Shown here one piece after another: positions 16,156 to 24,505 of a DNA stretch of 64,000 bases. Source of the stretch: Microcoleus vaginatus WJT46-NPBG5 (GTDB lineage Bacteria > Cyanobacteriota > Cyanobacteriia > Cyanobacteriales > Oscillatoriaceae); contig JAHHHM010000012.1 of NCBI GenBank assembly GCA_019359355.1, positions 124,001 through 188,000 on the forward strand, given 5' to 3'. Under the pieces are notes generated by a model, which searched no databases, was not told where the DNA came from, and saw only the letters and a program-made list of their open reading frames with translations. Each line of letters starts with the position of its first letter. Position 1 is the first letter of the stretch. Position numbers and translations under genes: made by a program.

Positions 16156-17307
16156 GTGAATAACATTCCCCCTCTTGACCTAGCCCAACAGTACGAAACC
16201 ATTAGTGAAGAAGTCAGTAAAGCGGTCTTAGGGGTACTCGCCTCGGGCCGTTACATTGGCGGACCCTTGGTGGAAGGTTTTGAGCAGCAGTTTGCCGCCT
16301 ATGTGGGTGTGTCTGAATGTGTGGCGTGCAACTCTGGTACTGATGCCCTCTATCTAGCCCTGAGAGCTTTAAAAATCGGCCCTGGGGATGAGGTGATTAC
16401 AACGCCTTTCACATTTTTTGCCACGGCTGAGGTCATCAGTGACGCCGGCGCGACGCCGGTGTTTGTGGATATTGACCCGCAAACTTACAATCTTGATCTC
16501 AATCAGCTTTCAGCCGCGATCACCGGCAAGACGCGGGCGATTGTGCCGGTACACTTATTTGGGCAGCCGGTGAACATGACTGAATTGATGGAAATTGCCC
16601 AGTGGCACGGTTTGGCGGTGATTGAAGACTGTGCTCAAGCCACCGGCGCTGAATGGGCAGGGCAAAAAGTTGGTAGCATTGGTCATATCGGTTGCTTCAG
16701 TTTCTTTCCCACCAAAAATCTGGGTGCTTGTGGCGATGGTGGCGCACTGACAACCAATGATCCTCAAATCGCCGCTGAAGTGAGGGCGCTGAAGGAACAC
16801 GGCCAGAAAAGGCGCTACTATTACGAAGAAATTGGCATGAACAGCCGGCTTGATGCTATACAAGCTGCAATTCTTCAAATTAAGCTGCGCTATCTTGATC
16901 ATTGGAATGACCAACGTCGCGCGGTTGCGGCGCATTATGACCAACTGTTGAGTCCGATTCCCGGCATCATTCGCCCTCAAGAACTGTCTGAGGGACGCGG
17001 GGTTTGGAATCAGTATACGATTCGCCTCCCTCAAGCGTCGCCAACGGGTGCCGGTCGCGACCAAGTGCGAGAGGGACTACAGCAGTTGGGCGTTAGTTCA
17101 ATGGTCTATTATCCCCTGCCTTTGCATCTGCAACCCGTTTACAAAGAATTGGGTTATCAAGCCGGCCAGATGCCGGTGAGCGAACAAGTTGCCACAGAGG
17201 TCTTGTCCTTGCCGATGTTCCCAGAACTTTCACCGGCACAGCAAACTCAGGTCGTCTACAGCCTTAAAGATTGCTTGACACCGCCGGCAGAAAGTGCAGG
17301 CGCGTGA
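16156..17307 (+). CDS. DegT/DnrJ/EryC1/StrS family PLP-dependent sugar aminotransferase
   Basis: Type I PLP enzyme that converts a nucleotide keto-sugar to an amino-sugar, usually for surface polysaccharide or glycan building blocks. Motifs: ACNSGTDALYLAL (phosphate loop), TTPFTFFATAEVI, VIEDCAQATGAEW (Asp contacting the PLP nitrogen) and CFSFFPTKNLGACGDGG (Lys forming the Schiff base). About 383 residues, normal. The GTG at 16156 starts VNNIPPLDLAQQYE, matching the family N-terminus; the TTG at 16141 is less likely. No sugar-pathway genes are adjacent, so the exact substrate is unknown. Confidence 0.93.
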   Translation: MNNIPPLDLAQQYETISEEVSKAVLGVLASGRYIGGPLVEGFEQQFAAYVGVSECVACNSGTDALYLALRALKIGPGDEVITTPFTFFATAEVISDAGATPVFVDIDPQTYNLDLNQLSAAITGKTRAIVPVHLFGQPVNMTELMEIAQWHGLAVIEDCAQATGAEWAGQKVGSIGHIGCFSFFPTKNLGACGDGGALTTNDPQIAAEVRALKEHGQKRRYYYEEIGMNSRLDAIQAAILQIKLRYLDHWNDQRRAVAAHYDQLLSPIPGIIRPQELSEGRGVWNQYTIRLPQASPTGAGRDQVREGLQQLGVSSMVYYPLPLHLQPVYKELGYQAGQMPVSEQVATEVLSLPMFPELSPAQQTQVVYSLKDCLTPPAESAGA

Positions 17308-17335
17308 AAAATTGAGTGAAAAGATACAAGCACAA

Positions 17336-17491
17336 AGTGAAATGTGATAAACTAAACTAGCAGGAACTTCCCAATAGATAATGGCAGATCAGTATTATCA
17401 CGCTTCACTTTTCACTCTTCACTCATTACGATAAATGTGAGGCTCAGCCGATTAGAAACCCTCCGGCAATCAGGCGAACTAGCCGGCTGAG
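17336..17491. repeat. Two inverted repeats in the spacer after the aminotransferase gene
   Basis: AGTGAAATGTGATAA (17336-17350) pairs with 17395-17409 with one mismatch and one G-T pair across a ~45-base loop; the arms contain the common cyanobacterial low-complexity series of TTCACTC-like words. CTCAGCCG (17443-17450) pairs with CGGCTGAG (17484-17491). No U-tract follows either. The remaining 17492-17640 contains AT-rich sequence and the leader of the next gene; no other gene was found in 17308-17647. Confidence 0.5.
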
Positions 17492-17647
17492 GTATTATAT
17501 ACCTTACACCCCCCTACAAAATCTCAATCGCAGTAATCTCGATATGAGTTTTATCGGGCTGTCCGCAACCGCCACGAAGAGAGGCCAGCACTCCTCTTTC
17601 AGCCGCCATCAATTGTTTGCTGGGCATTCGATAGGAGAAAAAAACAC

Positions 17648-18796
17648 ATGGAAACGATCCAATTTGTAGATGACGTTGTCAAAGATTTAGAACGTATTGA
17701 AAATTTAATCAAAGTCAAAAAACTCCTGTTATGCGCTAGCAAAAATACATGGGAAAATGACCTGAAAAAGCTTGAAGCTATTCAATTATCCACCTTAATT
17801 AAAGACCTTCACGAAATTGCCCCAACTTACGGCCAGCTTAAATCGGTTCTGATTCAAGTTGTCAAAAAACTGAATAAAAAAGTTCAGTATTTCATGTTGG
17901 CCAATACGCTGATTCAAAAATTAAATAAACTGTATCCAGAAAATTTGGCGTCGAGGAAACGGATACGCACGCAATTAAAACAACTCAAAAAAGGAGTAAA
18001 ATATCCCTACGATTTATACGATTTAAAATTTAAAGTTGCCAGAGATTCAACTCTCAGACGAGCAAAAGTTCTGGTGTTTTCAGCTTTGAATTATAAATTT
18101 GCCTACAGCACCCAAGACTGGGCGACGCTTGATTCGCTAGAATTTGATGAGATAGTTAGAGCCTTGTTTTATTCGTGTGAAACACCCGAAGATTTAGAAT
18201 TTAGATTGTACGGAACAGCAGCCTGCTTGGATGAGCCAGATAAGCAGATCGGCACAGCGGGAATCATCGTTGACTGTCTGCTACCTTACTATCAATACTT
18301 GCAAAAAGGGCGGGATATTACTGACGATGCGGATGAAGATGAACCCACAGCAATAGATTTAAAAGCTCCGTACAACGCTTCCTCAGAAGAATATCTGGCG
18401 CTGCCTCTAAACAGCAAGGATGCCTATGAAGATGATGATGAGGAGGATAGTTGTAACTACGGCTTCTTAAATATTCCAGAATTTCCTTTGGGAACTGAGG
18501 ATACAGAAGGGAGAATCAGTGACACCATTAAAAAGCAACTCGAACTGGAAGCCGCTGTTAAAGGATTGGTAGAACAGCGAGTCAGCGAGGTGATGGCTGT
18601 CATTGAAAATAGTGTCAGGGACTTAGAAACTTATTTGGAACAAAACTTAGAAGACGGCAGTTTTCAAGGATCTATTCCGCTAAAATATCATAGTCTCAAG
18701 AGTTTTGTGAAAACCGTTCAATTCCAGTCCTCAAAATATCTGGAAATCTTACAAACTCTCGAAGAAAATGAACGAAGAGCCGGAAAAAGCGCGTAA
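17648..18796 (+). CDS. Hypothetical acidic alpha-helical protein (382 residues)
   Basis: Not recognised. The first ~130 residues are basic and helical with regular Leu spacing (DLERIENLIKVKKLLL; LIQVVKKLNKKVQYFMLANT), suggesting coiled-coil or helical-bundle packing. A middle segment (~220-300) is strongly acidic (DDADEDEPTAIDL; DAYEDDDEEDSCNYG) and probably flexible. The last ~90 residues return to helix. No signal or membrane segment. The ATG has an upstream AGGAG (GATAGGAGAAAAAAACAC). Transcription probably ends at the strong hairpin 17 bp after the stop. Codon use is AT-rich, like the 487-residue gene, but no sequence relation is obvious to me. Confidence 0.75.
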   Translation: METIQFVDDVVKDLERIENLIKVKKLLLCASKNTWENDLKKLEAIQLSTLIKDLHEIAPTYGQLKSVLIQVVKKLNKKVQYFMLANTLIQKLNKLYPENLASRKRIRTQLKQLKKGVKYPYDLYDLKFKVARDSTLRRAKVLVFSALNYKFAYSTQDWATLDSLEFDEIVRALFYSCETPEDLEFRLYGTAACLDEPDKQIGTAGIIVDCLLPYYQYLQKGRDITDDADEDEPTAIDLKAPYNASSEEYLALPLNSKDAYEDDDEEDSCNYGFLNIPEFPLGTEDTEGRISDTIKKQLELEAAVKGLVEQRVSEVMAVIENSVRDLETYLEQNLEDGSFQGSIPLKYHSLKSFVKTVQFQSSKYLEILQTLEENERRAGKSA

Positions 18797-18812
18797 ATAA
18801 AGTCGTTTTCAC

Positions 18813-18853
18813 AAGCATTCATCTGCAATGTAGGAGATGAATGCTTTGTGTTT
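18813..18853 (+). terminator. Intrinsic terminator
   Basis: AAGCATTCATCT (18813-18824) pairs perfectly with AGATGAATGCTT (18835-18846) around a 10-base loop, followed by TGTGTTT. The stem can be extended by CAC/GTG with one bulged A. Confidence 0.75.
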
Positions 18854-18972
18854 CAAAAGATGTATTGCAATGCGGGAATTTTCAAGTGAAGAAGCTCATT
18901 TAAAATCCCGCATTTTGTCATTGCTTGAAAAAATCTACAGTCTTTGCCGGATTCCTTGAATTAGATAGATTC

Positions 18973-20475
18973 ATGCCAGATTTTGATGTGATTGTCATTG
19001 GCACCGGCATTGGCGGCTTAGTCGCTGGGGCGATGCTGGCTCGCTATGGTAAAACTGTGATGATCTGCGAAAGCCACACAGTCGCCGGTGGCGCAGCACA
19101 TGGCTTTCACCGGCAGGGATTTCACTTTGACACAGGCCCATCATTTTACTGCGGCTTGTCAGGCCGGCAAAGTCTCAACCCGCTGCGGCAAGTGCTAGAA
19201 GTTTTGGGAGAATCCCTGCAAACCGTCCCTTACGAACCGCTGGGTCATTACCACTTTCCAAATTTCACGCTGCCGGTGTATTCTGATTCAGAACGTTACC
19301 GGCAAGCTGTCGCCCAGATTACCCCCCAAGGTGCGCGGGAATTAGCGCGTTTTGAGAAGCGTCTCTTAAACCTCTACGATGCGCTTAAAGATATTCCCAC
19401 CTTGGCGCTACGGGCGGATTGGCAAATGCTGCCGGCTTTGCTGCGATACTGGCCGGCTTTGTTAAAATTGCTGCCTCAAATTGGCACGATCCAGGGTTCT
19501 GCCGGCCAGGTAATGGATCGCGATGTCACTGACGCGCAAGTGCGGCAGCTCATTGATTTGGAATGCTTTCTACTTTCCGGTTTGAAAGCACACGGAACCA
19601 TTGCGCCGGAAGTGGCGTTTATGTTTGGGGAACGCAGCCGTTGGGGTGTTGAATATCCAGTCGGAGGAAGTGCCGCCATTGTTAACGCCTTGGTGCGAGG
19701 ATTAGAACGCTGGGGAGGCCGGCTGCGGCTGAAAACCCATGTCGAGCAAATTTTAGTAGAATCGGGTCGGGCGGTGGGTGTGCAGTTGCGATCGGGTGAA
19801 GTGATCCACGCGCCAATCGTTATTTCCAACGCCACAATTTGGGATACTTACACCCATCTGCTTAAACCCGAAGACTTGCCGGCCTCTTATCGGCGTGATG
19901 CCCTTGAGACGCCGGCTGTGGAAAGCTTCATGCACTTACATCTCGGCATCCGGGGCGAGGGTTTGGAGGCGTTAACGGGTCATCATGTCGTTGTTCACGA
20001 CAGCGATCTCGATATCGCCACACCCGGAAATACCTGCATGATTTCCATTCCCAGTGTCTGGGATTCCCAACTTGCGCCGGCAGGACACCATCTGATTCAT
20101 GCTTATACTTTGGAACCTTATGCCGGTTGGCAGCGAGATAGCAGTTATAAGGAACGCAAACAACTGAAAGCGCAACCTTTGTTTCGCGCGGTGGAACGGG
20201 TGATCCCAGACTTGCGGCAACGCATTACTCTGGAAATGATCGGGACGCCGGTGACACACGCCAAGTATTTGCGTCGCTATCAAGGGACTTACGGGCCGGC
20301 AATTGCGGCTGGCAAGGGGATGTTTCCTGGCTTGCACACGCCGATTGCCGGTTTGTACCGAGTGGGAGACAGCACGATGCCCGGTATTGGCGTTCCAGCG
20401 GTTGCTGCTTCTGGGATTTTGTGCGCCAATACTTTGGTGAATCCTGAACAAAGTGCGAAGTTGGTGGGCTTGTAA
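18973..20475 (+). CDS. CrtH-like (carotene isomerase/phytoene desaturase family) FAD oxidoreductase
   Basis: A 500-residue flavoprotein of the phytoene desaturase/carotenoid isomerase superfamily. It has an N-terminal dinucleotide-binding motif, VIVIGTGIGGLVAGAMLARY, then ICESHTVAGGAAHGFHRQGF and FDTGPSFYCGLSG, and the C-terminal FAD motif LYRVGDSTMPGIGVPAVAASG. The order resembles plant CRTISO and cyanobacterial CrtH, but several paralogues exist in cyanobacteria with unknown substrates, so the exact reaction is open (isomerisation or oxidation of a carotenoid or other polyene). The ATG at 18973 (MPDFDVIVIG) is preferred over an in-frame TTG at 18925. Confidence 0.85.
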   Translation: MPDFDVIVIGTGIGGLVAGAMLARYGKTVMICESHTVAGGAAHGFHRQGFHFDTGPSFYCGLSGRQSLNPLRQVLEVLGESLQTVPYEPLGHYHFPNFTLPVYSDSERYRQAVAQITPQGARELARFEKRLLNLYDALKDIPTLALRADWQMLPALLRYWPALLKLLPQIGTIQGSAGQVMDRDVTDAQVRQLIDLECFLLSGLKAHGTIAPEVAFMFGERSRWGVEYPVGGSAAIVNALVRGLERWGGRLRLKTHVEQILVESGRAVGVQLRSGEVIHAPIVISNATIWDTYTHLLKPEDLPASYRRDALETPAVESFMHLHLGIRGEGLEALTGHHVVVHDSDLDIATPGNTCMISIPSVWDSQLAPAGHHLIHAYTLEPYAGWQRDSSYKERKQLKAQPLFRAVERVIPDLRQRITLEMIGTPVTHAKYLRRYQGTYGPAIAAGKGMFPGLHTPIAGLYRVGDSTMPGIGVPAVAASGILCANTLVNPEQSAKLVGL

Positions 20476-20521
20476 TTCTGCGTGGTCATGAGGTCAAGAT
20501 TTGGGGAGTTGCAGCTGTCCT

Positions 20522-20550
20522 GAGTTTTGAGAACTCGAAACTCAAAACTC
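20522..20550. repeat. Perfect 10-bp inverted repeat after the CrtH-like gene
   Basis: GAGTTTTGAG (20522-20531) and CTCAAAACTC (20541-20550), loop 9. It lies between the convergent CrtH-like gene and the small 31-codon gene. There is no U-tract, but it may still mark the shared 3' region. Nearby copies of CAAAACTC indicate a low-complexity repeat type. Confidence 0.55.
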
Positions 20551-20569
20551 CCCACTCAGCAGTCAAAAC

Positions 20570-20665
20570 TCAACCGCCGGCGGCAAATGCGCTCATAATC
20601 GCGATGGATAGCGCTAAACCGGGTAGCAGCAGTATTCCTAACATTAAGAGGTCGTGTGATGACAT
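20570..20665 (-). CDS. Candidate 31-residue single-helix membrane protein
   Basis: On the minus strand an ATG at 20665 opens a 31-codon frame that starts MSSHDLLMLGILLLPGLALS and ends SAFAAGG. After a short polar N-terminus comes one hydrophobic helix of about 22 residues ending in Ala/Gly. Size and hydropathy are like the small subunits of photosystems, cytochrome b6f or NDH-1 in cyanobacteria, but I cannot match it to a named one. A TATACT hexamer lies about 22 bp upstream of the start. The stop (TGA) is followed by the inverted repeat at 20522-20550. Too short to be certain it is expressed. Confidence 0.5.
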   Translation of the reverse strand: MSSHDLLMLGILLLPGLALSIAIMSAFAAGG

Positions 20666-20912
20666 AATTCTGCAAAATGACAGTATAAGACTGGGCAAAG
20701 CCCTTTGTTTCTAGATTAGCACTCTCTCCATTAGCAGGTTGGATTTGTTGTCAGTGCTGTTTGATTAAATAATTTTTTATTTTACTGGATTTCCCTTTTA
20801 ATTTTATTAAATTTAACATTTACTTCCAATTTTCTCTTTTTGCGGGTGAGTCCGGTTAAAGGTAAAATTGATAAATAAACGCTAAGATACGGCAACTTTC
20901 AAGAATTGACAG

Positions 20913-20949
20913 ATAACTGTTTAAACTTGCAAGCTTAAACAGTTATTTT
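20913..20949 (+). terminator. Near-perfect palindrome with a T-run
   Basis: ATAACTGTTTAA (20913-20924) pairs with TTAAACAGTTAT (20935-20946), and the inner CTTG/CAAG continues the stem after one mismatch, leaving no real loop. TTTT follows at 20946-20949. It looks like a terminator for a plus-strand RNA, yet the nearest plus-strand gene ends 430 bp upstream. Cruciform or regulator site are alternatives. Confidence 0.45.
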
Positions 20950-21060
20950 GTCATTCCATTTTCAGAAAAAAAGGCGATAAATGGGTTGGGTAGCGCAACA
21001 CCGGCAAGAATTTGAAACGTTGGTTTTAAACTCAATCTACATTTACTGAGATTAGGGCAA

Positions 21061-21108
21061 GCGGGCAAGATGCCGGCACTACCTATTTACAAAAATGGGA
21101 TATTCCCG
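21061..21108. repeat. Dispersed repeat, copy 1
   Basis: About 48 bp closely matching 54824-54871 (about five differences by eye): a GGGCAAGATGCC palindromic part, CACTAC, then ATTTACAAAAATGGGAT. The copy overlaps the last codons of the HD phosphohydrolase gene. Confidence 0.75.
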
Positions 21109-22050
21109 TCGCGCTTCACAAGATAAGCTAGACTCCCCCAAGCGGTGTCTGCCTTCTTGGTCCCCGAAACCCCTTAATGTCTGTTGTGGGGTGAATGACA
21201 ACTGAAGATTATTTAACAGAAGTTCATATTCAACGATGAACACATTCATTCTTAAGCTGGCAATAATTTGTTTGCCGGCATAGGTTGCCTCTAAATGACG
21301 CACTCCCTCCTGAATGTAAGAATCAACTACATTCCAGAAAAAGTTAGGAAAGCCGGCACGTAAGTCCCCAGGATGGCGATAACCCAAGATTTTATTAGTG
21401 CCGGTTTCTTCAAATTCATAAAAGAGTGCCGGCAATTTGTCTAAATAGCGCGGATCGCTCAACTGACCGATGAGATCGGCTGCCCGAACTAAGCCGGGAA
21501 AGTCAACCGTATCTTGATGATCTGCATCATTGGGCACGGGAAAGCGCGTCAGCTCAATATTACGCTTAATCACTTCAACATCAATGAAATCGCGCCCAGA
21601 AAAATGCTCCTCGATAAACAGTTTTCCGCGATCTACATGATAGGGAGTGAGACTGGCATCTGTTGCACTCGGCGGCAGAGAAATCATGTCGTCGCCGATG
21701 CCGGTTGCAAACAATCTTTCTTTGCTTCTGTCTTGCCGGCAAAGCCCCTTAACGTAGCCAATATCATGGCACAATAAAGAAATAATCGCGTGCAACCAGT
21801 CTTCACAGGAAACATTTCCTTCCCGGAGCTGCTTGCCCCGCAAGATTTCCTGCCCTACGAGGGTGACAATAATAGTGTGTTCAACGTTATGATAAAGGGC
21901 GTTGCTATTGGCAATGTTTTCTAAGGCAAGACTGGCAACCCAGCCCAGCATTTCAGCATACTTCGGCTTAAGATTTCCGTAAGTTTTACGGTAGCAAGCT
22001 TGCAAGCTTTCTGCGAAAGTTTTAATAAGTACGTCTGTGGGATTAAACAT
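21079..22050 (-). CDS. HD-domain metal-dependent phosphohydrolase
   Basis: A 323-residue protein with an HD signature: HNVEHT (His54, His58), LCHDIGYV (His95-Asp96) and, after a helical region, a third Asp in RAADLIGQLSD (about residue 192). HD enzymes of this arrangement hydrolyse phosphate esters such as cyclic or other nucleotides; some relatives are phosphodiesterases. No other domain is attached, and the substrate is unknown. Its last residues, YPIFVNR, are encoded by a dispersed repeat, suggesting that the original C-terminus was replaced by an insertion. The gene is divergent from the TIR-ATPase gene, with a ~470-bp spacer. Confidence 0.85.
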   Translation of the reverse strand: MFNPTDVLIKTFAESLQACYRKTYGNLKPKYAEMLGWVASLALENIANSNALYHNVEHTIIVTLVGQEILRGKQLREGNVSCEDWLHAIISLLCHDIGYVKGLCRQDRSKERLFATGIGDDMISLPPSATDASLTPYHVDRGKLFIEEHFSGRDFIDVEVIKRNIELTRFPVPNDADHQDTVDFPGLVRAADLIGQLSDPRYLDKLPALFYEFEETGTNKILGYRHPGDLRAGFPNFFWNVVDSYIQEGVRHLEATYAGKQIIASLRMNVFIVEYELLLNNLQLSFTPQQTLRGFGDQEGRHRLGESSLSCEARREYPIFVNR

Positions 22051-22516
22051 CTTTAGAACCCTGAATAAACATCAACCTAACCGCCTAACTTCTACACACT
22101 CTTATTGCTCTTTTTTAACGAGCCTTCATCTTTTCACTTACAAATTAGGATTTCCGACTTTTTTTAGTATGGTTCAGACTTCACGAGATTGTAACCAGAA
22201 AATCTCAGAATTTTAGGCAAGAAAATTTTTAGCCTTTTGCTTTCGCTCCTTAAAACCTCATAAAACCTCATAAAAACTTGTGAAATTACCAAAAAACCTA
22301 TGTTTGAGTTAAATAGGCAGTATCTTTGAAGCAGGGTTTGAAATCACGGTACAACCGGCAAGCGCCAAGGCTCAGCAACCCTGCGGAGCACGATCTAGAC
22401 AGTGTCAGACAAAACTGAAACTGAAAAACCCCATTGTCACTCGCTCGTTATCTTGCCTGATGGATGACGTGAATTCTATAATTTAGATTAATAATTTCTT
22501 CAATTCAGCCGGCAAT
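22051..22516. other. Divergent spacer between HD phosphohydrolase and TIR-ATPase genes
   Basis: AT-rich. A decamer TAAAACCTCA is directly repeated at 22251-22270, and TAAAA starts a third copy. No coding or RNA gene was recognised. Confidence 0.5.
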
Positions 22517-24391
22517 ATGGATTGTAAAGAAGCCTTAGAATTTGCAGATAACTTAATTTATGCCAGCACCGGCAAGCACCTCAATGATCTAGAAAGAGAA
22601 GTGTTCACCGGCTCTTGGCAAGGACAAACCTATGAGGAAATTTATCCAATTAACCCTGAATATGTAGAAAAATATGTTGGTTATAAATTGTGGCAAAAGC
22701 TTTCTGACGCTTTAGGGGAAAAAGTCACTAAAAAAAAGGTGAAAGGAGCGCTTGAAAGAGCCATCGAGCGACAAGGAAAACCCCCTAGTCTGGCAGTTAA
22801 AAAAGTTTTTATCAGCTATCGCAGCCAAGAACCGGATTCGTCTTTAGCGGCGCAATTTTGTGAAGCGATCTCAGCGGCTGGACATAAAGCATTTACTACG
22901 AATTTAGGAGTGAGTTCTCCGGGTTCTATTCAGCCGGCAGAAGATTGGCTTTCTCAGCTTGACTCACAACTCAACGATTGTGACTGTTTTCTACTACTAC
23001 TTTCCCCACAAGCAGCCGTGAGTGAAATGGTCATTGAAGAGTTGCAGCGAGCGCGACAGTTGCGGGATTCTCGCCACAATAGTAAGCCGGTTGTGTTACC
23101 GATTCGGATTAATTTTCCTGCTAATTTGTCGCTCAATCACGACTTGCAAAGCTACTTACACGGAACTGTGCAGAGTGAGTGGATTTCGCCGGCAGACACT
23201 CCAAGGATCGTGGGAGACGTTCTCAAGCAACTGGCAGAGGGTGTTGAAAAGGGACAAGCGGATAAAATTGAAGAGTGGGAAAGTGCCGGCAGTTCCTCAA
23301 TTTCCGCCTCCCCATCCCTCAACCCGAATGCTCCACCCTCGCCGGTTGCCGAACCTGAGTTACCAAGTGGTCAAGTGCGTCTTGCTTCTGCATTTTACGT
23401 TGAGCGTGTTCCCTGTGAAACGCAATGTTATAAAGAAATTTTGCAACCCGGATGTTTAATTCGGATTAAAGCGCCTAGACAAATGGGCAAAACGTCATTA
23501 ATGGCGAGAATTCTTTATCAAGCAAAAGAACAGGGATATCGCACCGTTCCGCTAAGTTTTCAACACGCGGATACGGCAGTTTTTACGAACCTTAAAGAAC
23601 TTTTACAATGGTTCTGTGCAAAAATTAGCCGAAAGCTACGACTGCCTTATCAAGTTGATGATTATTGGAGTGATACTTACGGCAGTAAAGATAACTGTAC
23701 CGCTTTCTTTGAAGATTGTTTATTGCCGGAAACCGATAGCCCTCTCGTACTGGGTTTAGATGAAATTGATCGGGTTTTTCACTATCCCAAAATTGCCGAT
23801 GATTTTTTTGGGTTATTACGTGCTTGGTATGAGGAAGCGGGATATGGGGCGAATGATGGCTATGTTTGGGAAAAACTTCGCTTAGTCGTTGTTCACTCAA
23901 CGGAAGTTTACATTCCTTTAGATATCAATCAATCGCCGTTTAATGTGGGTTTGCCGATAGAATTGTCGGAATTTAGCACGGATCAAGTGTTTGACTTGGC
24001 GTGCCGGCATGGACTGAATTGGGGGGAAAGCGAGGTTGAACAACTCATGACAATTGTGGGAGGACATCCTTATCTAGTCCGCTTAGCGCTTTATCACATT
24101 GCTGGGCAGCAACTCACCTTAACGCAACTGGCAGAAATTGCCCCGACAGAAGCCGGAATTTATGGTGATCATTTGCGCCGGCACTTATGGAATCTTCAAC
24201 AGCACCCAAATTTAGCGGCAGCATTCGCTAAAGTAGTTGTAACCAACGAACCGATTGAATTAGAATCTGTGCCGGCGTTTAAATTACACAGTCTGGGGTT
24301 AGTACAGTTGCGGGGAAATGAGGTAACGCCGCGTTTCGATTTATATCGTCAGTATTTCCGAGATCGTCTAAACAAAATTTCCTCAAGTTAA
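22517..24391 (+). CDS. vMAP-type HTH - TIR - AAA_35 (STAND-like) ATPase
   Basis: A 624-residue protein with three parts. Residues ~5-82 match the N-terminal HTH domain common in cyanobacterial conflict proteins (GSWQGQTYEEI, then LWQKLSDALGEKVTK). Residues ~95-240 form a TIR domain (KKVFISYRSQ, CDCFLLLLSPQAA), with the catalytic-type Glu in SEMVIEELQRA (Glu174/175), which in active TIRs cleaves NAD. After a Ser/Pro linker, ~285-610 is an AAA_35 ATPase: Walker A in [10 protein letters not shown] (~319-328), Walker B VLGLDEID (~411-418), and a C-terminal winged-helix-like part. This is the layout of a STAND sensor-effector. An AAA_35-4xGAF gene follows on the same strand after 330 bp. Role in phage defence or cell death is inference. 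Confidence 0.85.
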   Translation: MDCKEALEFADNLIYASTGKHLNDLEREVFTGSWQGQTYEEIYPINPEYVEKYVGYKLWQKLSDALGEKVTKKKVKGALERAIERQGKPPSLAVKKVFISYRSQEPDSSLAAQFCEAISAAGHKAFTTNLGVSSPGSIQPAEDWLSQLDSQLNDCDCFLLLLSPQAAVSEMVIEELQRARQLRDSRHNSKPVVLPIRINFPANLSLNHDLQSYLHGTVQSEWISPADTPRIVGDVLKQLAEGVEKGQADKIEEWESAGSSSISASPSLNPNAPPSPVAEPELPSGQVRLASAFYVERVPCETQCYKEILQPGCLIRIKAPRQMGKTSLMARILYQAKEQGYRTVPLSFQHADTAVFTNLKELLQWFCAKISRKLRLPYQVDDYWSDTYGSKDNCTAFFEDCLLPETDSPLVLGLDEIDRVFHYPKIADDFFGLLRAWYEEAGYGANDGYVWEKLRLVVVHSTEVYIPLDINQSPFNVGLPIELSEFSTDQVFDLACRHGLNWGESEVEQLMTIVGGHPYLVRLALYHIAGQQLTLTQLAEIAPTEAGIYGDHLRRHLWNLQQHPNLAAAFAKVVVTNEPIELESVPAFKLHSLGLVQLRGNEVTPRFDLYRQYFRDRLNKISSS

Positions 24392-24436
24392 AAAAATGAG
24401 AGATATCCATTCAGAATTATTGCTAGAGGTGATAAA

Positions 24437-24505
24437 ATGCCTTTTCCATTTCCAGGGGTAACTCCCTACTTAGAAAAATCTGAGTTTACAATCAGGCGGA
24501 ATTGA
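24437..24505 (+). pseudogene. Remnant of the N-terminus of a DUF4058 family protein
   Basis: A 22-codon frame starting MPFPFPGVTPYLEKSEF matches the very conserved start of cyanobacterial DUF4058 proteins (M-P-S-P-F-P-G-M-x-P-Y-L-E-x-P), then diverges and stops. The usual ~250-residue body is absent. The rest of the 24392-24721 spacer has no recognisable gene; a GC-rich CGGGTCAGTCCCG palindrome lies near 24674-24687. Confidence 0.55.
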
